DNA of 64,000 nt from Enterobacteriaceae bacterium RIT693 (GCA_009668225.1 WJYK01000008.1:62001-126000), one strand, 5' to 3'; shown: positions 9,470 through 18,295, counted from the first letter of the stretch. The notes: generated by a model not told the origin, from the letters alone. Translations and numbers: made by a program.

Positions 9470-10930
9470 TTAAAGTGTTTTTACTGCATTATCTGGTCGA
9501 ATAAATGCCGCGCTGCTGCCCTGCTCTTTCGCGTTTGCATCCTCAACGGGAATATCTTCAAACCCGAGAATAAGCGTAGTAATAAACGAGAGCACCACGG
9601 CCAGAATCATTACCGCCGCCACCCAAACGATGCTCATCGGGTTGGCCGGGTCGAAGAACTGCACGCTGGTGAAAAGCCCCGGAGAGGCCATGGAATGGCT
9701 GGCAAGGCCGCCGATACCGGCTACGGCACCGCAAATAAAGCCGCTAATAAGGCAGGCAATCAGCGGGCGTTTCAGCCGCACCGCCACCCCGTAAAGTGCG
9801 GGTTCAGAAATACCGGCCACAATTGCCGACGCGGCGGCAGCAAGCGCGGTCTGGCGCAGTTCCGGGTTTTTAGTCCGCCAGGCAACGGCCAAAGACGAGC
9901 CGCCGAGGGACAGGTTGGCACCAATCTCTGAAGGCATAACCATGCCTTCTTTGCCGGTTTCAGCGATGGTCTGGATAATCGTCGGCGTAAACACGCGGTG
10001 CATGCCCGTCATCACCAGCAGCGGCCATATCGCCCCCATAATGGCCACGGAAAGCCAGCCCAGGTAGCCGTGTACGGTATACACCAGCGAAGAAATCCCG
10101 CTGCCGATCCAGATCCCCAATGGCCCAATCAGCAAAATCGCTATCGGGGCGGAAACCAGCACGATCAGCATCGGCTTAAGGAAGTTTTTGGTCACCGCAG
10201 GCGTAATACGATCCACACCTTTCTCGATGTACGACAGCAGCCAGGTCATCACCAACGCGGGAATAACGGTATAGGTGTACTTCACGGCGGTCACAGGAAT
10301 ACCCATAAAATCAACCGACTGCCCCTGCGCCGCCTTTGCCATCAGGTCAATAAATGCCGGATGCACCAGCACCCCGGCGATAGCAATCGCCAGCGACATA
10401 TTGGTTTTAAACTTCACGGCAGCGGAGGCCGCCACCATCACCGGCAGGAAGAAGAAAGCACCGTCGCCGATGAGGTTCAGAATAATCAACGTGGAGGAGG
10501 TCTTTTCAAACAGCCCGGTCATCGCGAGGATCATCGCCAGCAGCTTGACCATCGAGCCGCCGATAATGGCCGGGATAAGCGGAGACATGGTGCCAATCAG
10601 CGCGTCCAGGATCCCGGCACCAATACGTTTCAGGGTCAGCTTGCCTTTTGCCCCAGACTGCGGCCTGTCTCCGGCCCCTTCCGGCAAATGCTTCAACACT
10701 TCGGCATAAGCCTGAGACACCGTATTACCAATAATCACCTGGCACTGCTGGTCAGTTTTCACCACGCCCAGCACGCCGGAGATAGCCTTTAGCCGGGCGC
10801 TGTCCACCCTTGCATCATCCTGTAATACAAAGCGCAGCCGCGTCATGCAATGGGTTACCGCCACCACGTTTTCCGCGCCGCCTAACGCCTCGACAATCTG
10901 CCGGGATACTGTCTCGTACTTGTTCGCCAT
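9470..10930 (-). CDS. ascF: Beta-glucoside-specific PTS enzyme IIBC
   Basis: A 486-residue membrane permease of the glucose/beta-glucoside PTS. The EIIB domain occupies about residues 1-90, with phosphorylation Cys28 in THCMTRLRF. The EIIC domain follows from about 105 with ten or so membrane segments, ending GFEDIPVEDANAKEQG. There is no C-terminal EIIA domain (unlike the BglF-type protein at 31923), so phosphate must come from another EIIA, most likely EIIA-Glc. The ATG at 10930 is chosen because the EIIB domain starts there with GAGG nearby upstream; an open extension to 11062 runs into the ascG coding strand and is not protein-like. Confidence 0.92.
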   Translation of the reverse strand: MANKYETVSRQIVEALGGAENVVAVTHCMTRLRFVLQDDARVDSARLKAISGVLGVVKTDQQCQVIIGNTVSQAYAEVLKHLPEGAGDRPQSGAKGKLTLKRIGAGILDALIGTMSPLIPAIIGGSMVKLLAMILAMTGLFEKTSSTLIILNLIGDGAFFFLPVMVAASAAVKFKTNMSLAIAIAGVLVHPAFIDLMAKAAQGQSVDFMGIPVTAVKYTYTVIPALVMTWLLSYIEKGVDRITPAVTKNFLKPMLIVLVSAPIAILLIGPLGIWIGSGISSLVYTVHGYLGWLSVAIMGAIWPLLVMTGMHRVFTPTIIQTIAETGKEGMVMPSEIGANLSLGGSSLAVAWRTKNPELRQTALAAAASAIVAGISEPALYGVAVRLKRPLIACLISGFICGAVAGIGGLASHSMASPGLFTSVQFFDPANPMSIVWVAAVMILAVVLSFITTLILGFEDIPVEDANAKEQGSSAAFIRPDNAVKTL

Positions 10931-10960
10931 GAGGTGAAACTCTCTTGTTATGATTTCGTA

Positions 10961-10974
10961 GGTAACCGGTTCCA
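10961..10974. promoter_or_regulatory. Probable AscG operator
   Basis: GGTAACCGGTTCCA matches 11 of 14 positions of the E. coli AscG site TGAAACCGGTTTCA. It lies 30-45 bases upstream of ascF in the ascF-ascG divergent spacer (10931-11125), suiting repression of ascFB by AscG. The remainder of the spacer is AT-rich with a short palindrome around CACATAATCATGTG. Confidence 0.65.
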
Positions 10975-11125
10975 CATAATCATGTGTAGTTAAAAATAAG
11001 ATCACAATGATTATTTTTTTGGCGATCAAATTATGTGATTCATGTCGAGATTCAGTCCACACTGCGCCGAGGCGGGGAAATGTGTAAAATGGTCAGAAAT
11101 GACGAACTTACGAGAACCCTTCATG

Positions 11126-12145
11126 TCGACAATGCAGGAAGTGGCGAAAAAAGCAGGCGTGTCAAAGGCGACCGTTTCGCGCGTGCTGTCAGGAAAGGGC
11201 TACGTGAGCGAAGCCACTAAAAACCAGGTGTATCAGGCGATTCAGGAGACGGGGTACCGGCCTAACCTGCTGGCGCGCAACCTGGCGACCCGCAAATCAG
11301 GCTACATCGGCCTGGTGGTGACCAACACCCTGTACAGCGGGAATTATTTTAGCGAACTGCTTTCCCAGGCCGCGCTAAAGCTGGAGGCCAGCGGGCGGCA
11401 GCTGATCCTGGTCGACGGAAAACACAGCGCCCGCGAAGAGCAGGAAGCGGTGCAGTTCCTGCTCGATTTACACTGCGATGCGGTGATCGTTTATCCCCGC
11501 TTTCTCAGCGTGGAGGAGATGGATGCGCTGATTGAACGGCACAAGCAGCCGATCATGGTGATGAACCGTAAGCTGCGCAAACACCAAAGCCACTGTATTT
11601 GCTGCGACCATAAAGGCTCCAGCTTCAACGCCACGCGTTACCTGATTGACCAGGGGCATCAGGATATTGCTTTTATTACCGGCGTACTTGACTCCCCTAC
11701 CGCGAGGGAGCGTCTTTCGGGCTATCGGGAAGCGCTTGAGCAAGTAGGGCTGCCGGTACGAGAAGCGCTGATTGTGACCGGAAAATGGACGCCCGCCAGC
11801 GGCGCGGCCGGCGTTGAAAGCCTGCTCTCAACGAAGCAGCCCTTCAGCGCACTGGTCGCCAGCAACGATGAGATGGCCATCGGCGCCATCAGCAAGCTCG
11901 GCCAGGCTGGCCTGTCGGTGCCCGGCGATGTTTCCGTTATCGGCTTTGATAATATCCCGACCGGGGCTTTTCTCTCCCCGCCGCTGTCGAGCGTAAAAGA
12001 GCCGGTGAGCGAGATGATCCACGAGGTGATTAACCGCCTGACGGCGATGCTGGACGGCGGCTATCTTTCGAAAGAGACGCTGTACAGCGCTGATATGATC
12101 GTGCGGGATTCCGTGGCAAAAGGGCCTTATTTTCAGCAAAAATGA
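11126..12145 (+). CDS. ascG: LacI/GalR-family repressor of the asc operon
   Basis: A 339-residue LacI-family regulator close to E. coli AscG over its full length. The helix-turn-helix is at residues 4-23 (MQEVAKKAGVSKATVSRVLS), the hinge helix NLLARNLATR around 50, then the two-lobe sugar-binding domain with SALVASNDEMAIGA around 240. It probably releases the ascFB promoter when a beta-glucoside or its phosphate is present. The start ATG at 11126 puts MSTMQEVAKKAGV at the N-terminus as in the family; the frame extends upstream to 11042 but that part is not homologous-looking. Divergent from ascF. Confidence 0.92.
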   Translation, partial: STMQEVAKKAGVSKATVSRVLSGKGYVSEATKNQVYQAIQETGYRPNLLARNLATRKSGYIGLVVTNTLYSGNYFSELLSQAALKLEASGRQLILVDGKHSAREEQEAVQFLLDLHCDAVIVYPRFLSVEEMDALIERHKQPIMVMNRKLRKHQSHCICCDHKGSSFNATRYLIDQGHQDIAFITGVLDSPTARERLSGYREALEQVGLPVREALIVTGKWTPASGAAGVESLLSTKQPFSALVASNDEMAIGAISKLGQAGLSVPGDVSVIGFDNIPTGAFLSPPLSSVKEPVSEMIHEVINRLTAMLDGGYLSKETLYSADMIVRDSVAKGPYFQQK

Positions 12146-12153
12146 GGGAAAGA

Positions 12154-12178
12154 AAAAGGAGCGACATGCGCTCCTTTT
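12154..12178. terminator. Bidirectional terminator between ascG and the GlcG-like gene
   Basis: AAAGGAGCG / CGCTCCTTT with a short loop, flanked by A-run and T-run, lies between two convergent genes and can end transcription from both sides. Confidence 0.75.
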
Positions 12179-12184
12179 GGTCAT

Positions 12185-12601
12185 TTAAGCACGGCTCCCG
12201 AACACCGCTTCCACCGCAAAAGCGGCGATTTTCCCGTCCTGTTCTTTGGTCGCTCCCGACACGCCAATAGCGCCGATAACCGCGCCCTCGGCGTTTCGCA
12301 GCGGGATGCCGCCGTCAATGCCTACCAGACCGCCGTTGCTGTTCTCCAGAGAATACGCCGGACCGTTCGGATGCAAATTCGCGCCCACATCTTCGCTGTT
12401 AGCCTGGAACAACACAGCCGTGCGCGCTTTGCGCATGGCGATATCAATGGTTGCCAGGAAAGTCCCGTCCATGCGGGCAAAGGCCGTTAAATGGCCGCCG
12501 CCGTCCAGCACTACGGCTGAAACGGGTGGAAAGCGGTGGGTTTCCACCGCCGTTTTCACGCTGGCGAGCAGCGCTTCTGCAAGAGCTAAACTGACTGTCA
12601 C
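12185..12601 (-). CDS. GlcG/HbpS family protein (DUF336)
   Basis: A 138-residue protein of the GlcG/HbpS family. The motif VVLDGGGHLTAFARMDG (about residues 30-46) and the glycine-rich GLVGIDGGIPLRN...VIGAIGVSG (about 90-116) are characteristic. Family members bind heme, corrinoids or small metabolites, and some are associated with glycolate or diol pathways. None of those neighbours is here. It begins 10 bases after the end of an MFS transporter gene on the same strand, so the two are probably one operon. No signal peptide, so it is cytoplasmic. Role unknown. Confidence 0.82.
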   Translation of the reverse strand: MTVSLALAEALLASVKTAVETHRFPPVSAVVLDGGGHLTAFARMDGTFLATIDIAMRKARTAVLFQANSEDVGANLHPNGPAYSLENSNGGLVGIDGGIPLRNAEGAVIGAIGVSGATKEQDGKIAAFAVEAVFGSRA

Positions 12602-12611
12602 GATCGAAACC

Positions 12612-13835
12612 TCAATGTGCTAACGGGGGATGTTTTTTGGCGTCAACAACCGCCCAGGTATGAATAAGCAGGCCGAAGACCGCCAGAATAGCGCCGACCC
12701 AGCCGGTGGACTCCCAGCCAAACCCGGCTGAAATAGTCACCCCGCCAAGCCAGGCGCCCAGCGCGTTGGCGATGTTAAACGCCGAGTGGTTCATCGCCGC
12801 GGCCATGGTTTGCGCATCACCGGCGACGTCCATCAGGCGAATTTGCAGCACCGAGGAGAGCGACACCATGGTGCCCACCAGCATCACGGTTACCGCGCCA
12901 AGCCACGGGTAATGCGAGGTGTAAACATAAGCGCTGAGCACCAGGATCGCCCAAATCAGCAACAGGCGAACGGTTTTCTCCAGCCCGCGATCTGCCAGAC
13001 GGCCGCCGACGATATTGCCGACAATCATGCCCAGGCCAAACATCGACAAGATAACCGGGATCATGCCAACAGACTGATGCGCCAGCTCCAGCATCGTTGG
13101 TTTAACGTAGCTGAAGACGGAGAACATCCCGCCGCTGCCAATGGCGCCAATAGCCAGCGTCAGCAGCACCTGCTTGCGGGTCAGCGCGGTCAGTTCGCGC
13201 AGCGGGCTGGCGTCTTTATCCCCGGCACGCCAGGGAACCCAAGCCCACACCAGAATCAGCGTCAGTACGGCAAGCCCGCCCACGATGGCAAACGCGCTGC
13301 GCCAGCCGAACAGCTGGCCGATGGCCGCCACCGCAGGCACGCCGAGTAAGTTGGCTATCGTCAGGCCCAGCAATACCATCGACACCGCCTGTGCGCGCTT
13401 CGAGCGTTCAACGAGGCTTGCCGCCAGCAGTGCCGCGACGCCAAAGAACGTGCCGTGCGGGAAACCGGCCAGGAAGCGCGCCAGCATCATTGAGTAGTAG
13501 CCGGGCGCAAAAGCGCTCAGCAGGTTGCCCACGGCGAACATGCCCATCAGGGCAATCAGAAAATCACGCCGCGCCATGCGGGCGCCAAGCACCGCCAGCA
13601 GCGGAGCACCGATCACCACGCCCAGCGCATAAATGCTGATCAGGTGGCCCGCAGAAGGAATGGAAACATGCAGCCCGTTAGCGGCATCGGGCAGCAATCC
13701 CATGATGACGAATTCGCCGGTACCGATGGCGAAGCCGCCCATGCCGAGCGCGAACAGCGCTTTCAGCAGCCCCGAACGCGACAGGGAAACCACATCGGCC
13801 CCCTGTTCCTGAGCCTGTTCATTAAGTGATGACAT
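12612..13835 (-). CDS. MFS transporter, DHA1 (drug:H+ antiporter) type
   Basis: A 407-residue 12-helix major facilitator with the DHA1 signature opening GMGGFAIGTGEFVIMGLLPD (about residues 31-50), a motif-A-like loop between helices 2 and 3 (GARMARRDFLIALM, about 84-97), and LARFLAGFPHGTFFG (about 117-131). The sequence resembles the AraJ/YdhP/YnfM branch of sugar- or drug-efflux permeases. It is the first gene of a two-gene set with the GlcG/HbpS-like protein. The aldo/keto reductase lies 70 bases upstream on the same strand with a terminator-like hairpin between. The exported compound is unknown. Confidence 0.85.
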   Translation of the reverse strand: MSSLNEQAQEQGADVVSLSRSGLLKALFALGMGGFAIGTGEFVIMGLLPDAANGLHVSIPSAGHLISIYALGVVIGAPLLAVLGARMARRDFLIALMGMFAVGNLLSAFAPGYYSMMLARFLAGFPHGTFFGVAALLAASLVERSKRAQAVSMVLLGLTIANLLGVPAVAAIGQLFGWRSAFAIVGGLAVLTLILVWAWVPWRAGDKDASPLRELTALTRKQVLLTLAIGAIGSGGMFSVFSYVKPTMLELAHQSVGMIPVILSMFGLGMIVGNIVGGRLADRGLEKTVRLLLIWAILVLSAYVYTSHYPWLGAVTVMLVGTMVSLSSVLQIRLMDVAGDAQTMAAAMNHSAFNIANALGAWLGGVTISAGFGWESTGWVGAILAVFGLLIHTWAVVDAKKHPPLAH

Positions 13836-13866
13836 AGTTTTTAACTTGTGCAGGTGAACAACAAAA

Positions 13867-13897
13867 TACGCCCCGGCGCGGATTCGCTCGGGGCGCG
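13867..13897 (-). terminator. Terminator-like hairpin after the aldo/keto reductase
   Basis: CGCCCCG / CGGGGCG with a central GCG/CGC pair and a small bulge. On the minus strand it is followed by TATTTTGTTG. It separates the aldo/keto reductase from the MFS gene. Confidence 0.5.
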
Positions 13898-13905
13898 AGA
13901 GAGTA

Positions 13906-14907
13906 CTAAAGCGATGTTTTACGGTGCGGAGGCGCCATAAATTCAGCCCCCAGCGGCGCGCTAATGTGCTCAGCTAAAATGGCGTCGATGTCGCGTTTGT
14001 CTTCGGCGGTCAACGTCCAACCGGAAACATCTTCCACCCCGTTTAGCTGTTCCGGACGGCGAGCGCCCCACAGCGCGATGGTTGGACCCGCATCGAGAAC
14101 CCAACGCAGCGCCAGCGCCATCACGCTCTTGCCGTAACGCTCTGCGGCAAACGCTTTCAACGCTTCGACCGCCGCCAGATACTGCGCAAAGCGCGGCGGC
14201 TGGAATTTAGGATCGAAGCTGCGCAAGTCGCCTTCACCAAATACGGTTTCCGGCGTCATGCGGCCTGACAGCAGGCCACGGCAAATCGCGCCATAGGCCA
14301 GCACGACCATCTGGTGATATTTTGCGTACGGCAGCAGCTCCGTTTCGGTTTCGCCACGTTCAAACAGGTTCAGCGGCGGCTGCATCGTCGCCAGCGGAGC
14401 CACACTGCGGAACCGATCCATCTGCGCTGGCGAATAGTTGCTGACGCCCAGCGCGCGGAACTTCCCCTGCTGGTGTAGCGTTTCGAGCACGCGTGCGGTT
14501 TCGTCAATCGCCACCAAATCGTCCGGCCAGTGAACCTGGTACAGGTCAATGTAATCCGTTTGCAGGCGGCGGAGCGAGTCTTCTATTTCCTGACGAATGC
14601 GCTGCGGCGTGGAGTTGCGCGTGACGCGGCCTGCATCGTCCCAGTCCAACGCCACCTTGGTGGCAATAATAGCCCTGTCACGGCGGCCTGCCAGCGCTTT
14701 GCCCACCACCTCTTCCGAATGCCCGAAGCCATAAACGGGCGCGGTGTCGATAAGGTTGATGCCGCGCTCCAGCGCCTCATGCAGCGTGGCAATCGACTGC
14801 TCGTCGTTGCTGCCGCCCCACATGCTGCCGCCAATGGCCCACGTTCCCAGGCCGATACGGCTGACCGGCTCGGTGATGCCCGCAATGTGAATCGTTTCGA
14901 TTGCCAT
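13906..14907 (-). CDS. Aldo/keto reductase
   Basis: A 333-residue NADPH-dependent (beta/alpha)8-barrel oxidoreductase. The catalytic tetrad is visible: Asp in LIDTAPVYG and Tyr in the same segment (about residues 52-60), Lys in IIATKVALDW (about 80-90) and His in DLYQVHWPDD (about 121-130). The N-terminal VSRIGLGTWAIGGSMWGG is typical of the YghZ/TAS-like group. It is divergent from a LysR-type gene at 14976, which probably controls it. The physiological carbonyl substrate cannot be inferred. Confidence 0.9.
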   Translation of the reverse strand: MAIETIHIAGITEPVSRIGLGTWAIGGSMWGGSNDEQSIATLHEALERGINLIDTAPVYGFGHSEEVVGKALAGRRDRAIIATKVALDWDDAGRVTRNSTPQRIRQEIEDSLRRLQTDYIDLYQVHWPDDLVAIDETARVLETLHQQGKFRALGVSNYSPAQMDRFRSVAPLATMQPPLNLFERGETETELLPYAKYHQMVVLAYGAICRGLLSGRMTPETVFGEGDLRSFDPKFQPPRFAQYLAAVEALKAFAAERYGKSVMALALRWVLDAGPTIALWGARRPEQLNGVEDVSGWTLTAEDKRDIDAILAEHISAPLGAEFMAPPHRKTSL

Positions 14908-14952
14908 GATTTACCCCTGTCTGTTCTGTGAACTTATAATAACTCATGTTAA

Positions 14953-14969
14953 GTTGAATTAATTTCAAC
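14953..14969. promoter_or_regulatory. Candidate LysR operator palindrome
   Basis: GTTGAATTAATTTCAAC is a perfect 6-bp inverted repeat around a 5-base centre, in the 68-base gap between the divergent reductase and LysR genes and only 6 bases before the LysR start. Fits an autoregulatory site. Confidence 0.55.
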
Positions 14970-14975
14970 GAACCC

Positions 14976-15908
14976 TTGATGACGAAGGCCACTTTTATGC
15001 CTGCTCCGGTCCGCGGCGAGCTTGCCGATCTCAACGTTTTTTTAACTATTTGCCGCCGCAAAAGCTTCCGCCTGGCGGCCTCCGAGCTGGGCGTTTCCAC
15101 CTCGGCGCTGAGCCATACCATGCGCGGGCTGGAAGAACGACTCGGGGTTCGCCTGCTCAACCGCACCAGCCGTTCCGTGGTGCCAACCGACGCAGGCGAA
15201 GCCCTGCTTGGCCACCTGGAAACCGGTTTTTCCCATATCCGCATGGCGCTCGATGAGCTCGATCATTACCGTGAATCCCCGGTCGGGCGGCTGCGGATTA
15301 ATATTCCGCGAGACGCCGCACAGCTGCTGTTTGCCCCGGTGCTGGCGAAATTTATGTCCCTGTATCCACGGCTTCAGATGGAAATAACCGTCGACAACAC
15401 TCTGGTCGATATTATCGGCAGCGGCTATGACGCCGGGATTCGCTACGGCGAGAGCGTCCCCAAAGATATGATTGCCATGCCGGTGACGCGCAAGCTCCGG
15501 TGGATTGTTGTCGCCTCGCCCGAGTATTTGAAAAATAGCGCTCACCTGCCTCTGTCTCACCCGGACGATCTGTTTGGGCATCAGTGCATCCGCATGCGGC
15601 TCGGCAACGGCACGCTTTACAAGTGGGAGCTTAACCGGGGCAAAGAGGCGCTGGCGCTGGATGTGCCCGGTTCGCTGATTCTTAACGAAAGTGAAATGAT
15701 CATCGACACCGCCTTAAACGGCTTTGGCCTGGCGTATTGCCTGGACGTACGAGTTCGCCCTCTGCTGGAAAGCGGCCAGTTGGTGCAGGTTATCCCGGAA
15801 TGGGTTTGTGAAGACGAGCCGATGGTGATGTATTACCCGAGCCGCAGGCAGCTTCATCCTGGCCTGAGAAGGCTTATCGAGATGATGCGCGAGGCCACGC
15901 TGTACTGA
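14976..15908 (+). CDS. LysR-family transcriptional regulator
   Basis: A 310-residue LysR-type regulator. The helix-turn-helix region lies at about residues 17-75 (ADLNVFLTICRRKSFRLAAS, STSALSHTMRGLEERLGVRL) and the effector-binding domain from about 100. The sequence belongs to the DmlR/YafC-like branch (SPVGRLRINIPRDAA). Its start is uncertain because three ATGs occur within the first seven codons and no strong ribosome site precedes them. Divergent from the aldo/keto reductase, its likely target. Confidence 0.85.
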   Translation: MMTKATFMPAPVRGELADLNVFLTICRRKSFRLAASELGVSTSALSHTMRGLEERLGVRLLNRTSRSVVPTDAGEALLGHLETGFSHIRMALDELDHYRESPVGRLRINIPRDAAQLLFAPVLAKFMSLYPRLQMEITVDNTLVDIIGSGYDAGIRYGESVPKDMIAMPVTRKLRWIVVASPEYLKNSAHLPLSHPDDLFGHQCIRMRLGNGTLYKWELNRGKEALALDVPGSLILNESEMIIDTALNGFGLAYCLDVRVRPLLESGQLVQVIPEWVCEDEPMVMYYPSRRQLHPGLRRLIEMMREATLY

Positions 15909-15965
15909 AATAAATATTTCATGCGAAAAATCAATGACTAAACCTTCTCCCTCGTGCCACCAAAA

Positions 15966-16057
15966 TTAAATAGCTTGAAATAACATAGTGCACTATTTAA
16001 ATTCATCCGCAGTCAGCGCCATATCACGGCGTTTCAGCCCCAATTAAATAGCACGCG
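15966..16057. promoter_or_regulatory. Three copies of a TTAAATAG motif upstream of the hydrolase
   Basis: TTAAATAGC occurs at 15966, TTAAATAGCACGCG at 16044, and in opposite orientation CATAGTGCACTATTTAA at 15984-16000, which centres on the palindrome TAGTGCACTA. Clustered copies in the 170-base gap before the exported hydrolase look like binding sites for one regulator. The regulator is not identified; the upstream LysR protein is a candidate. Confidence 0.4.
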
Positions 16058-16079
16058 ACATAATCGCAAAGGAGATAAC

Positions 16080-17090
16080 ATGCCACGTTCATTACTGATA
16101 GCCATGGGTTTAACCGCCACCAGCCTTACTTCTGCCTTTGCCGCCGATGCGCCTGCCCCATCGGCCGGCGTGAGTAAATTCCTCTCCGTTTTAAACAGCG
16201 GCGGCGGTAAACCCATCGAGCAGCTCTCCCCGCAGGCCGCGCGTCAGGTACTGATCGGCGCCCAAAAAGGGGCCAAACTACCCGCCGCCGAGGTCTCTGA
16301 AAAGACAATTACCGTTGGCGGCAAGCCACTGACGCTGACCATCGTTAAGCCGGCAAACGCCAGCGGCACGCTGCCGGTATTTATGTTCTTCCACGGCGGC
16401 GGCTGGGTGCTGGGCGACTTCCAGACCCATGAGCGCCTGGTGCGTGATTTAGTGGCAGAATCGGGCGCTGCGGCGGTGTTCGTGAACTACACCCCGTCGC
16501 CGGAAGCGCACTTCCCTGTTGCCATCAATCAGGCCTATGAAGCCACCCGCTGGGTTGCCGAACACGGCAGCGAAATTGGCGTAGACGGCAGCCGCCTGGC
16601 GCTGGCCGGAAACAGCGTGGGCGGGAATATGGTTGCCGCCGTAGCGCTGCAGGCCAAAGCCCAGCATACCCCGGCGATTCGCTACCAGGTCATGCTGTGG
16701 CCGGTGACCGATGCTCGCTTTGATACCAGATCCTATAACCAGTTCTCAAACGGCTATTTCCTGAGTAAAAACATGATGAAATGGTTCTGGGATAGCTACA
16801 CCACGAAAGAGAGCGATCGCCGCAATATTCTCGCCTCTCCGCTGGAAGCCAGCCGCGAGCAGTTGAAAGGCCTGCCGCCAACCTTGATTCAGACGGCGGA
16901 ACTCGACGTACTGCGCGATGAAGGTGAAGCTTTTGGTCGCAAGCTTGACGCAGCGGGCGTGCCGGTGACCGTCACCCGCTATAACGGGATGATCCACGAT
17001 TACGGCCTGCTGAACGCAATTAGCGAAGAACCCACCGTGCGCACCGCCCTTGCCCAGGCCGCAGGCGAGCTTCGTGCCCACCTGAACTAA
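16080..17090 (+). CDS. Exported alpha/beta hydrolase (HSL-type esterase)
   Basis: A 336-residue esterase of the hormone-sensitive-lipase group with a signal peptide (about residues 1-21, ending SAFA before ADAPAP). The oxyanion motif FFHGGGW is at about 102-108, the nucleophile serine in LAGNSVGGN (about 177-185), the acid in AELDVLRDEG (about 277-286) and the histidine in GMIHDYG (about 307-313). All catalytic elements are intact. AAAGGAG lies 7 bases before the ATG. It likely acts in the periplasm on short-chain or aryl esters. The repeated motifs upstream suggest specific control. Substrate unknown. Confidence 0.87.
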   Translation: MPRSLLIAMGLTATSLTSAFAADAPAPSAGVSKFLSVLNSGGGKPIEQLSPQAARQVLIGAQKGAKLPAAEVSEKTITVGGKPLTLTIVKPANASGTLPVFMFFHGGGWVLGDFQTHERLVRDLVAESGAAAVFVNYTPSPEAHFPVAINQAYEATRWVAEHGSEIGVDGSRLALAGNSVGGNMVAAVALQAKAQHTPAIRYQVMLWPVTDARFDTRSYNQFSNGYFLSKNMMKWFWDSYTTKESDRRNILASPLEASREQLKGLPPTLIQTAELDVLRDEGEAFGRKLDAAGVPVTVTRYNGMIHDYGLLNAISEEPTVRTALAQAAGELRAHLN

Positions 17091-17108
17091 GTCCAACGCG
17101 GTAGAATT

Positions 17109-17133
17109 GGGGATAACGGCAGTTATCCCCTTT
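17109..17133 (+). terminator. Terminator-like hairpin after the hydrolase
   Basis: GGGGATAAC / GTTATCCCC with a 4-base loop followed by TTT, flanked by further pairing (GTCCAA with TTGGAC). Confidence 0.6.
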
Positions 17134-17308
17134 GGACTTCAGCTGCCGTCATCGATCGTGCAAAAAATTCATCCGCCGGCATTGGCCTGGTTGATTCACG
17201 TCAAGGTAGCGCTCAGCCGAAAGCGCAAGATAGCCGCCCGCGAATAATAGAAGTTGTATTATTCCGCGATGAAATTAATTATTGATAAGACAGATGAGTG
17301 AATGACTG

Positions 17309-17602
17309 ATGAGCAAGCTGAAAATGTTGATGCTGTCGCTGGGCCTGGTCAGCGGCCTGGCAAACGCCGCCCTGCCGCTGTTCAACGGGCGCGGTGCGCC
17401 GGGGGATGTGCATATCGATAACGGAGGGCCGGTGTACCTCAACGGCAAGCAGATGGCGCTGAAGAAGGTCAACGATAACTTCTATGAGGCGCGTGGTCAG
17501 GGCGTGGTGTTATCTATTGCGCTGATGCCTGACGGCAGCCCTTCCGTCAGCTGGACCGGTAAACACCGGGCTCACGGGGAAATTATTCCGACAGAAAAGT
17601 AA
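17309..17602 (+). CDS. Small exported protein of unknown function
   Basis: A 97-residue protein with a clear signal peptide (MSKLKMLMLSLGLVSGLANA, cleaved before ALPLF), leaving a mature domain of about 77 residues rich in Gly and Asp (GRGAPGDVHIDNGGPVYLNG, then VLSIALMPDGSPSVSWTGKH). I do not recognise a family. It lacks cysteines and membrane segments and is therefore probably periplasmic. The ribosome site is weak, and ATG 17309 is chosen because it gives a complete signal peptide. It is convergent with yehS. Confidence 0.65.
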   Translation: MSKLKMLMLSLGLVSGLANAALPLFNGRGAPGDVHIDNGGPVYLNGKQMALKKVNDNFYEARGQGVVLSIALMPDGSPSVSWTGKHRAHGEIIPTEK

Positions 17603-17653
17603 CGCATCAAGGCTTTTATCTGGCGGGTGAGAGAGCCTCACCCGCGCATCGTC

Positions 17654-18127
17654 TTATTCCGGTTTCGCAGGCTTCAGACGCTGGGTCAGGCCGCGCAGGA
17701 AGTAGCGCAGGAACTGATCGCCGCACTCGCGGTAGTTTTTATGATCCGGGTTACGCATCATGGCGGTAATTTCCGGCATAGAGATGCGGAACTGCTGGGC
17801 GGTCAGGATCTCGAGCACGTCGTCGGACTTCAGCTCAAAAGCGATACGCAGCTTTTTCAGGATAATGTTGTTGGTCATCCGACGCTCAAGCTTCGGCTCC
17901 GGCTTGCTTTCATCTTTGCCGCGTTTAAAGTAGATCAGACCATTGAGAAAGTTTGCCATGATCAGATCCGGGCAGGCTTTGAAGCCCTCTTCGTCCTCTT
18001 TCTTCAGCCACGGAACGATTTGTTCAGCGGGGACGTCGGTGCCGGTCAGGGCAAGGATCTTAACGATTCCGTCGTTATTCAGGTTCAGCATATAGCGAAC
18101 GCTTAGCAGTACGTCATTATTCAACAT
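17654..18127 (-). CDS. yehS: YehS family protein (DUF1456)
   Basis: A 157-residue cytoplasmic protein matching E. coli YehS along its length, made of two similar DUF1456 repeats: about residues 1-70 (NDVLLSVRYMLNLNNDGIVK) and 85-150 (NNIILKKLRIAFELKSDDVL). Its function is unknown. Some family members are discussed as nucleic-acid-related but nothing here decides this. In E. coli yehS lies in the same general region as metG and mrp, which fits the backbone of this window. Confidence 0.9.
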   Translation of the reverse strand: MLNNDVLLSVRYMLNLNNDGIVKILALTGTDVPAEQIVPWLKKEDEEGFKACPDLIMANFLNGLIYFKRGKDESKPEPKLERRMTNNIILKKLRIAFELKSDDVLEILTAQQFRISMPEITAMMRNPDHKNYRECGDQFLRYFLRGLTQRLKPAKPE

Positions 18128-18295
18128 GGGGCAATCTCAGGGTCCAAAAGCGGGCAGTATATAGAGAAGCGACCGCGTTGTAACATAATCCAGGCGGATT
18201 TATCCGCTTGTCCCGTCATTGGCGGCTGTTTATTGGCAACGCTCAGGCTTAAGGGTAGACTCGATGGGCTAATTTTTATCCTAAAAGGCAACCAT

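Noticed and set aside
18233-18295. Upstream extension of the GNAT gene
   Set aside because: No ribosome site; the TTG at 18296 has AAGG at good spacing and starts at the conserved first strand.
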